A stretch of 64,000 nucleotides of DNA from an uncultured Paraburkholderia sp. (GTDB lineage Bacteria; Pseudomonadota; Gammaproteobacteria; Burkholderiales; Burkholderiaceae), in assembly GCA_940746715.1 (NCBI GenBank), contig CALNWN010000004.1, positions 1 to 64,000 of the forward strand, written 5' to 3'. Of this stretch, positions 57,748-64,000 are shown in pieces (positions within the stretch are counted from its first letter, which is position 1; each line of letters begins with the position of its first letter). The notes under the pieces are model-generated. The model made no database searches and was not told where the DNA came from. It saw only the letters and a program-made list of their open reading frames with translations. The translations under genes were made by a program, and so were the position numbers.

Positions 57748-58848
57748 ATGACCGACACTGTTTCCCGCGACGAGGCCGTCAAGTTTGCCTACTGGGTGCC
57801 CAATGTGAGCGGCGGGCTGGTTGTCAGCACGATCGCGCAGCGCACCGACTGGAGCCTCGAATACAACCAGAAGCTCGCGCGCGTCGCCGAGGAGGCCGGC
57901 TTCGACTATGCGTTGAGCCAGATCCGCTTCACGGCCGGCTATGGCGCGGAATACCAGCATGAGTCTGTGTCGTTCAGTCAGGCGCTTTTGCACGCCACGA
58001 CCAAGCTCAAGGTGCTCGCCGCCATCTTGCCGGGGCCATGGCATCCGGCTGTGGTCGCGAAACAGCTTGCCACTATCGACCATATTTCGAATGGCCGTGT
58101 GGCGATCAACGTGGTCAGCGGATGGTTCAAGGGCGAGTTCACCGCTATCGGCCCGTGGCTCGAACACGATGAGCGCTACCGCCGTTCCAACGAATTCATT
58201 CGTGCGCTGAAAGGGATCTGGACTCAGGACAATTTCACCTTCAAGGGTGACTTCTATCGCTTCAACGACTACACGCTGAGCCCAAAGCCCGTGCAAAAAC
58301 CGCATCCGGAAATTTTTCAGGGCGGCAGCTCGCGCGCGGCGCGCGAGAACGCGGCGAGCGTGTCCGACTGGTACTTCACGAATGGCAATACGGTGGAGAA
58401 TCTCAAAGCACAGATCGACGACATTCAGCAGAAGGCGGCACGCAACGGACACAGGGTGCGTATCGGCGTGAACGCATTCGTGATTGCGCGCGATACGGAG
58501 GAGAAGGCGAAGGCCGTGCTCGACGACATCATCAGTCATGCACACGTCGAGGTGGTGGAGGCATTCGGCGACGCGGTCAAACAGGCAGGCAAGGCGTCGC
58601 CGGAAGGCGAGGGCAACTGGGCAAAATCCACGTTCGAAGATCTGGTGCAGTACAACGACGGATTCCGGACGAATTTGATCGGCACGCCGGAGCAGATCGC
58701 ACAGCGCATTGTGGAACTGAAGTCGATCGGCGTCGATCTGGTGCTGGCGGGCTTCCTGCACTTTATCGAGGAAGTCGAATACTTCGGCAAAAAGGTGCTG
58801 CCGCTCGTCCGTGAGCTCGAGGCCGCACGCAACGTGAAGGCAGCGTGA
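57748..58848 (+). CDS. sfnG: FMN-dependent dimethylsulfone monooxygenase SfnG
   Basis: A 366-residue bacterial luciferase-like monooxygenase starting MTDTVSRDEAVKFAYWVPNV. SGGLVVSTIAQRTDWSLEYN and GRVAINVVSGWFKGEF are typical of SfnG. It uses FMNH2 and O2 to convert dimethylsulfone to methanesulfinate. It follows msuE by 37 bases and overlaps the ABC-transporter operon region (next start 2 bases after its stop), so uptake and use are linked. Intact, although its flavin reductase partner is broken. Confidence 0.93.
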   Translation: MTDTVSRDEAVKFAYWVPNVSGGLVVSTIAQRTDWSLEYNQKLARVAEEAGFDYALSQIRFTAGYGAEYQHESVSFSQALLHATTKLKVLAAILPGPWHPAVVAKQLATIDHISNGRVAINVVSGWFKGEFTAIGPWLEHDERYRRSNEFIRALKGIWTQDNFTFKGDFYRFNDYTLSPKPVQKPHPEIFQGGSSRAARENAASVSDWYFTNGNTVENLKAQIDDIQQKAARNGHRVRIGVNAFVIARDTEEKAKAVLDDIISHAHVEVVEAFGDAVKQAGKASPEGEGNWAKSTFEDLVQYNDGFRTNLIGTPEQIAQRIVELKSIGVDLVLAGFLHFIEEVEYFGKKVLPLVRELEAARNVKAA

Positions 58849-58850
58849 GC

Positions 58851-59672
58851 ATGAGCATCGCGCATGGTTCCGCGGATGCCGGCGCGCGGCCTGAGCACCT
58901 GGCCGCTTCCGCATTGTTGTCGCTCGAGGGCATCTCGCTCTCGTTCGACGGCGTGCGCGCCATCCACGACCTGAGCTTCGACGTCGCTCAAGGTGCGATC
59001 TGTTCGCTGATCGGCCCGAATGGTGCAGGCAAGAGTTCGCTGCTGAACGTGATCAACGGTGTGTATGCGCCCGAGCGCGGCACCATCCGCTTTGCATAAC
59101 GAAGTTATCGACGCATGAGCGCATATCGCGCTGCGCATGCCGGCATTGCGCGGACCTTCCAGAACATTGCGCTGTTTCGGCGCATGAGCGTGCTCGACAA
59201 CGTGCTGACGGGGCGGAGCTTGCATCGGCGAAGCACCTGGTTCGAGCAAACCTTCGGTATAGGCCGCGCACGACACGACGACGTGCAGCAACGCGCGTGC
59301 GCCGACCGTGTGATCGAGGCACTCGATCTCGTGCGCTTTCGCGACACGCTCGTCGGCGCACTCTCGTACGGCCTGCAAAAGCGCGTCGAGCTTGCGCGGG
59401 CGCTGGCCGCCGAACCGCAACTGCTGCTGCTCGACGAACCCATGGCCGGCATAAACGCGTCGGAAAAGCAGGAGATGGCCACGTTCATCGCCGATGCGAA
59501 TGCACGGCTCGGTGTCACGGTCGTGCTGATCGAGCACGACATCGGCGTCGTGATGGACATCTCCAGTCACGTCGTCGCGCTCGATTACGGCAGGAAGATT
59601 GCCGACGGCACACCGGCGGAGATACGTGCCGACCCGGCGGTGCTGGCCGCCTATCTCGGCACCCGACATTGA
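58851..59672 (+). pseudogene. Branched-chain-type ABC transporter ATPase (LivG-like), frameshifted
   Basis: ATG 58851 begins MSIAHGSADAGARPEHLAAS. LSLEGISLSFDGVRAIHDLS and Walker A GPNGAGKSS follow. A shift near 59095 (after ERGTIRF) separates the second part: MSAYRAAHAGIARTFQNIAL, ALSYGLQKRVELARALAAEP (signature variant) and Walker B LLLLDEPMAGINASE, then H-loop IEHDIG. It is part of a LivFGHM-type importer that here probably carries a sulfur compound, given sfnG directly upstream. Confidence 0.85.
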
Positions 59673-59687
59673 TGAGAGGTTGATCCG

Positions 59688-60330
59688 ATGGATTTCTTTT
59701 TCGAAGTGCTCGCGGGCGGACTGCTCGCCGGCGTGATGTATTCGCTCGTTGCGATCGGCTTCGTGCTGATCTATAAGGCGTCAGGTGTTTTCAACTATGC
59801 ACAGGGTTCGCTCGTGCTGTTCGGCGCGTTGACGTGCGCGTTGACGTTCGTGAGCCTCGTCGAACGGCAGGTTACGCCCTGGCTCGCCTTTGCAATCACG
59901 CTCGCTGCACTGGTTGCGATTGCGCTCGCCGTGGGCCGGCTGGTGTTGAGACCGCTCGTGAACAGGCCGCCTATCGTGCTGTTCATGGCAACGCTCGGCC
60001 TCAGTTTCATTCTCGAAGGTGCGGCGCAACTGCTGTGGGGCGCGCAGGTACATGGGCTCGATCTCGGCATCGACGACAAGCCGTTCGCGCTCGCAGGCGT
60101 CATGGTCAGCCAGTTCGACCTGTTCGCTGCGGCGACGGTCGCCGTGCTGGTCGCGGCGCTTTCGCTGCTCGCGCGCTATACGCGTTTCGGCCTCTCGCTG
60201 CGCGCGGTCGCCGACGATCCGCTCGCGGCTCTGGCAGTGGGTGTCAAGCTGCCGTACATCTGGGCAGTAGTGTGGGCGCTTGCGGGATTGACGAGCCTCG
60301 TGGCGGGCCTTCTGTGGGGCGCGCGGACTC
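59688..60330 (+). pseudogene. Branched-chain-type ABC permease (LivH-like), truncated
   Basis: ATG 59688 begins MDFFFEVLAGGLLAGVMYSL. Several helices follow with ASGVFNYAQGSLVLFGA and RAVADDPLAALAVGVKLPYI, through GLTSLVAGLLWGA. At about 60330 it is joined to the middle of a LivM-like permease, so the last ~70 residues are missing. The fusion occurs inside what should be ~1 kb of sequence. Confidence 0.85.
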
Positions 60331-61059
60331 GTCACGGCAGCGGTCGGCGCGCTGTTCGGCTTGCCTGCCCTGAGAATCAAGGGCTTTTATCTGATCGTAT
60401 CGTCGCTGGCCGCGCAGTTTTTTGTGGAATGGCTCTTCACCAAAGTGAGCTGGTTCTCCAACGACGATACGTCCGGTGTGCTTTCGGCGCCGCGCCTCGC
60501 AATCGGCAACTGGCACATTGACTCGCCGTCTTCGCGCTATCTGCTCGTGCTCGGCACAGTGACAGTCTTGTTCGTATTCTCGTGGCGCGTGGTGCGCAGC
60601 GAGCTCGGGCGACCCTGGATGGCCGTACGCGACATGGACACTGCTGCAAGTGTGATCGGCATTCCGGTTGCTGCTTCGCGTCTCCTTGCATTCGCGCTCA
60701 GTTCGTTCGTCATCGGCATCGCAGGCGCGCTGTGGGCGTTTGCCTATCTCGGCACGGTCGAGCCGCACGGCTTCGATCTGAACCTGTCGTTTCAGGTGCT
60801 GTTCATCGTGATTATCGGCGGAATGGGCAGCATTGCCGGCAATCTCCTTGGGGCAGCGTTCATCGTACTGCTGCCCATCCTGCTCTCGAATGCTTCGCGC
60901 GTGCTGGTGCACGTCGGGATCGAAGCGGGGCAGTTGCAGAACCTGCAGAAGATCGTTCTGGGCACTTTGATCATTGCTTTTCTCGTGCGCGAGCCGGATG
61001 GGCTTGCACGGCTCGTGCGGTCTTCGGTACTGCGCCTGAGCGCCCGCTGGCGCCCGTGA
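60331..61059 (+). pseudogene. Branched-chain-type ABC permease (LivM-like), missing N-terminus
   Basis: Starts inside the protein with GALFGLPALRIKGFYLIVSS (normally after residue ~110). It continues through FAYLGTVEPHGFDLNLSFQV and IIGGMGSIAGNLLGAAFIVL to the C-terminus. The first helices and the start are lost by the deletion joining it to livH. An open frame from a GTG or ATG near 60361 could give a truncated product, unlikely to function. Confidence 0.83.
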
Positions 61060-61142
61060 GGCGGAAGGACACGATTCAACTTTCATTTCGATTGACTCAT
61101 ACAAACAGGGGGTTAAAAACACATGACCATGCAGATTTCAAC

Positions 61143-62486
61143 GTGACGCGCATCGCTGCTAGCTTGCTTGCGGCCGCAACGATCGGCATTGCACTCGCGG
61201 TAAGTGCCGCGCCGGGCGCACAAGCCGCGTGCGAACAATACTTTCCGTTGCAAAGCTATCGCGTCGTGCCGTATGCGGCCGGAGGCAGTGGCTTTTTCGG
61301 CGGCTTCATCGACTATCTCCAACTCATCAATGCACGCGACGGCGGCGTGAACGGCGTAAAGCTGTCGTGGAGCGAGTGCGAAACGGAATATGTCGTGGAA
61401 AAGGGCGTCGAATGCTATGAACGGCTCAAGCATGGCCTGAACGGTGCGCTGGCCGCGGCGACCAATCCGTTGTCGGTCGGCATTGCCCATGCGACGCTCG
61501 ACCGTTCAACCGCCGACAAACCGCCGCTCATCACGATCAACCACGGGCGCACCGATTCGACCGACGGCGCCGTGTTCCCCTACGCGTTCCCGCTGCAACT
61601 GAACCCGTACAGCGAGGTGTCGGCGATAGTCAACTACATCGGGCAGCAATCGGGCGGACTGGCTGCGCTCAAAGGCAAGAAGATCGTGGTGCTGTACCAC
61701 GGCTCTCCGTATGGACGCGAGACCATCACCGTGCTCGACATTCTCGCGAAACAGTATGGCTTTTCGCTGACGCAAATCGAAGTCCCGCACCCGGGTAACG
61801 AGCAAGGTTCGCAATGGCTGACGATCCGGCGGATCAACCCCGACTGGGTGATTCTGCGCGGCTGGGGCGTGATGAACCCGGTCGCGTTGAAGTCGGCACA
61901 GAAGGTCGGCTACCCGGCGAATCACATCATCGGCAATATCTGGAGCAATTCGGAAGAGGACGTGCGACCCGCGGGCGATGCGGCCAAAGGCTTTCTGTCC
62001 ATCACCACGCATCCGTCCGGCGCGGACTATCCGGTGCTTCAGGCAATCGACCAGTACGTCATCAAGCCCGGCAACGGAAACCTGAAAGACGCGGCGCGCT
62101 TCGGGACGGTCTACTACAACCTGGGAGTGGTCAACGGCATCCTCAATGTGGAAGCCTTGCGTGTTGCGCAAGCGCGTTTTGGCAACAAGCCGCTCACGGG
62201 CGAACAGGTTCGCTGGGGCTTTGAGCACCTGAATCTCGACGACGCGCAACTCAAACAGCTTGGGGCGTATGGCCTCGTGCAGCCGCTCAAGCTGTCTTGT
62301 GCGGATCATGAGGGCGGCGGCGCGGTGCGCTTCCAGCAATGGGACGGCACGAAGTGGAAGGTGGTCAGCGGCTGGGTGCAGGCCGACCGCGCGGCGCTGC
62401 GGCCCATCATCGAGAAATCGGCGAACGCGTACGCGAAAGAAAAGGGCATTACGCCGCGCGATTGCAGCAAGGAAACAGGCGCATGA
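61143..62486 (+). CDS. ABC transporter substrate-binding protein (branched-chain amino acid-type)
   Basis: A periplasmic binding protein of ~440 residues (PF13458-like). The signal peptide is AASLLAAATIGIALAVSAAP, followed by CEQYFPLQSYRVVPYAAGGS and QSGGLAALKGKKIVVLYHGS. GTG 61143 is used. ATG 61123 with a better ribosome-binding site is in another frame and reaches a stop, so a one- or two-base change near the start may have altered the N-terminus. It provides ligand specificity for the transporter; the unusual family (beginning with Cys-containing ACEQY) suggests a non-amino-acid ligand. Confidence 0.83.
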   Translation: MTRIAASLLAAATIGIALAVSAAPGAQAACEQYFPLQSYRVVPYAAGGSGFFGGFIDYLQLINARDGGVNGVKLSWSECETEYVVEKGVECYERLKHGLNGALAAATNPLSVGIAHATLDRSTADKPPLITINHGRTDSTDGAVFPYAFPLQLNPYSEVSAIVNYIGQQSGGLAALKGKKIVVLYHGSPYGRETITVLDILAKQYGFSLTQIEVPHPGNEQGSQWLTIRRINPDWVILRGWGVMNPVALKSAQKVGYPANHIIGNIWSNSEEDVRPAGDAAKGFLSITTHPSGADYPVLQAIDQYVIKPGNGNLKDAARFGTVYYNLGVVNGILNVEALRVAQARFGNKPLTGEQVRWGFEHLNLDDAQLKQLGAYGLVQPLKLSCADHEGGGAVRFQQWDGTKWKVVSGWVQADRAALRPIIEKSANAYAKEKGITPRDCSKETGA

Positions 62487-63291
62487 GCGCCGCGCCGATT
62501 TCAGGTCGAGGCGATTCACGTCGCCTACGGTGGTCTCGTGCCCGCCGTGCGCGGCGTTTCGCTGAGCGTGCCGGCTGGCGGCATCGTGGCGCTGCTGGGA
62601 GCAACGGCGCCGGCAAGACTACGACGCTCAAAGCTATTTCAAGCCTGATTCGTGCCGAACGTGGCGAACTCACGTCGGGGCGAATCGTCTACGAGGGCGA
62701 GGCAATCACACATGCCGATCCGTAGCGACTGACACGGCGCGGTCTGGTGCAGGTGCTCGAAGACCGGCGATGCTTTGCACACCTGACGGTCGAGCAGAAC
62801 CTGGGTATCGGCGCATTCGCGCGGCGAGCCTCCCGCCGGTCGATCGATGCCGGGCTCGAGCGCATTTACGCGCTTTTCCCGCGTCTGAAGGAGCGCCGGC
62901 GCATGCTCGCCGGACACACGTCTGGCGGCGAGCAGCAGATGGTCGCACTCGGCCGCGCGTTAATGGCGCGGCCTTCGTTGCTGCTGCTCGATGAGCTGTC
63001 GATGGGGCTCGCGCCTCATGTCGTCGACGAAATCTTCGAAGCCATCGCGGCGTTGAACAGGAATGACGGCGTGAGCATTCTGCTCGCGGAGCAGAACGCA
63101 TTCAACGCTCTGCGTTATGCGCGAAGTACGGCTATGTGCTGGAAAGCGACCGTGTCGTCGCTGAGGGGCGAGCGGAGGGCTTGTTGAGCCTCGACATACT
63201 GCGCGATGCCTACCTTGGCGGAAGCAAGCCACCGCTGCCGGCCGCGGCTGCGGCGAATGAAGACGGGCTGGCGAGCCGCGTCGAAGGGTAG
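62484..63291 (+). pseudogene. Branched-chain-type ABC ATPase (LivF-like), frameshifts and a nonsense codon
   Basis: ATG 62484 begins MSAAPI. Shifts near 62500 and 62601 bracket EAIHVAYGGLVPAVRGVSLS, and Walker A is SNGAGKTT. In GEAITHADP|RLTRRGLVQVLED the codon between P and R is TAG (62723-62725), in frame on both sides, where family members have Glu. The signature SGGEQQM and Walker B LLLDELSMGLAP follow. Another shift near 63115 precedes YGYVLESDRVVAEGRAEGLL and the stop. It completes the decayed liv-type operon. Confidence 0.86.
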
Positions 63292-63537
63292 TCGGTGCCA
63301 GGCTTGAGCAGCCATCGACCATTGGCCTATTGAGTGGCGCAGGCTTTCAAATGGGGGCCGCGAACCTTCAACGGATCCCTATTGGCATAAATCGCACACA
63401 GATCCGCAATCCACGTCCTATAGTTGTTCAGCGCGGTTAGAAACAGAAACGACGGCGAGGGCCGGTCCGGGCAATGCCGTACCGCCTCTTAGCTGGCCAC
63501 AGGACGCTGGCTCGATGATCAGGAAGGGGAAACGCAA

Positions 63538-64000
63538 ATGGCATCTTCCCGTTTTGCGATGTGCGTGTCATATGTTCTCTTTGGTCGGATTTATGCGGTT
63601 GCGCTCGCGTTGGCACTGGGCGCGGCAGTGTCCGGTTGCGGCGGCGACACGCTCGCACCCACTGAGCCCGCCTTCGCCACCGCGGCGCGCCCCCAGATCA
63701 ACGCACTGCTCGCAGACACGCTCACACCCGGTGCCGTCGTTTATGTGCAGTCGCCGAGCGGCAATTGGCTCGAATCGTTCGGAACGGCAGTGCGGGGCAC
63801 CAGCACGCCGATTCCGACCGACGCGCATTTTCGGGTGGGCAGTGTGACGAAAACGTGGACCGGCACAGTGATTCTGCAACTCGTGCAGGAAGGCAAGCTG
63901 GCGCTGAGCGACCCCGTGAGCAAGTACATTGCGAACGTGCCGAATGGCGACAGCATCACGATAGAGGAATTGCTGAGCATGCGCAGCGGCCTCTATAACT
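63538..64000 (+). CDS. Serine hydrolase lipoprotein (class C beta-lactamase / DD-peptidase family), 5' part
   Basis: ATG 63538 begins MASSRFAMCVSYVLFGRIYA, a signal peptide ending in a lipobox-like AVSGC. The domain opens with AARPQINALLADTLTPGAVV. The catalytic SxxK is in GSVTKTWTGTVILQLVQEGK (residues about 101-120). The frame is still open at the window end, after MRSGLYN. The family includes D-Ala-D-Ala carboxypeptidases, esterases and class C beta-lactamases; this part cannot distinguish them. The ~245 bases before it show nothing recognised. Confidence 0.85.
   Translation, partial: MASSRFAMCVSYVLFGRIYAVALALALGAAVSGCGGDTLAPTEPAFATAARPQINALLADTLTPGAVVYVQSPSGNWLESFGTAVRGTSTPIPTDAHFRVGSVTKTWTGTVILQLVQEGKLALSDPVSKYIANVPNGDSITIEELLSMRSGLYN

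Noticed and set aside
57727..58914. Minus-strand ORF opposite sfnG
   Set aside because: Antisense to a full-length SfnG; a shadow frame.

Overview
The window reads as a chromosomal segment of a Paraburkholderia/Burkholderia-type betaproteobacterium. The DNA is GC-rich, the 5S rRNA 3' end fits the genus, and many proteins are close to family versions known from Burkholderiaceae: ImuA/ImuB, the DUF3563 microprotein, the ftrABCD ferrous iron system, class I fumarase, and 3-hydroxybutyrate dehydrogenase with a patatin. It is a mosaic of intact housekeeping genes and many visibly broken accessory genes.

Layout. 0-0.6 kb: end of an rRNA operon and a lipocalin-like gene remnant. 0.6-6.3 kb: SOS mutasome imuA-imuB-dnaE2 behind a LexA box, with dnaE2 disrupted. 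6.3-12.1 kb: RmlD-like reductase, copZ/cueR copper pair, small proteins, a decayed transporter binding protein, rlmJ and an aldo/keto reductase. 12.2-18.2 kb: hbdH-patatin pair, tyrB and uvrB. 18.4-30.4 kb: an iron-rich stretch (ftrABCD, hemP, tonB-exbB-exbD, bfd, bfr) with three candidate Fur boxes, interspersed with OsmC, pirin/LysR and murI. 30.5-35.7 kb: fumarase, UPF0114, acs, and a fused remnant of an acetate symporter operon. 35.8-36.2 kb: tRNA-Ser(GGA) beside a tyrosine-integrase remnant. 36.4-40.7 kb: TfdA/TauD-type dioxygenase with a sulfonate/sulfate-ester ABC transporter, mostly broken. 40.7-49.4 kb: a minus-strand catabolic cluster (DeoR fragment, BNR/sialidase-like protein, Na+/solute symporter, PdxA2, DUF1537 kinase, Fe-alcohol dehydrogenase, DapA-family aldolase, porin). 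49.6-51.5 kb: LysR/SDR fragments and two small secreted proteins. 51.9-55.9 kb: an intact-looking cluster of FAX-type GST, FAD monooxygenase and cobalt-type nitrile hydratase. 55.9-63.3 kb: sulfone-utilisation genes (sfnB remnant, msuE, sfnG) and a branched-chain-amino-acid-type ABC transporter. The window ends inside a serine hydrolase lipoprotein.

The main biological signal is widespread damage. There are more than twenty frameshifts, at least two in-frame nonsense codons (pdxA2, livF), and several junctions where two truncated genes are fused (ssuB/deoR, DUF4212/actP, lysR/SDR, livH/livM, nitrile hydratase accessory gene/sfnB, and an internal deletion in dnaE2). Small indels alone could be sequencing error. 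The nonsense codons and fused deletions are harder to explain that way and suggest recent genome erosion, as in a host-restricted lineage. Against this background the nitrile hydratase/monooxygenase/GST island stands out: four of its five genes are open, it is visibly less GC-rich by eye, and it sits inside a broken sfnB gene.

Catabolism implied by the genes: acetate activation, PHB/3-hydroxybutyrate turnover, organosulfur scavenging (alkyl sulfate or sulfonate, dimethylsulfone) and a sugar-acid route through a kinase/PdxA2 pair. No insertion sequences or CRISPR arrays were seen.
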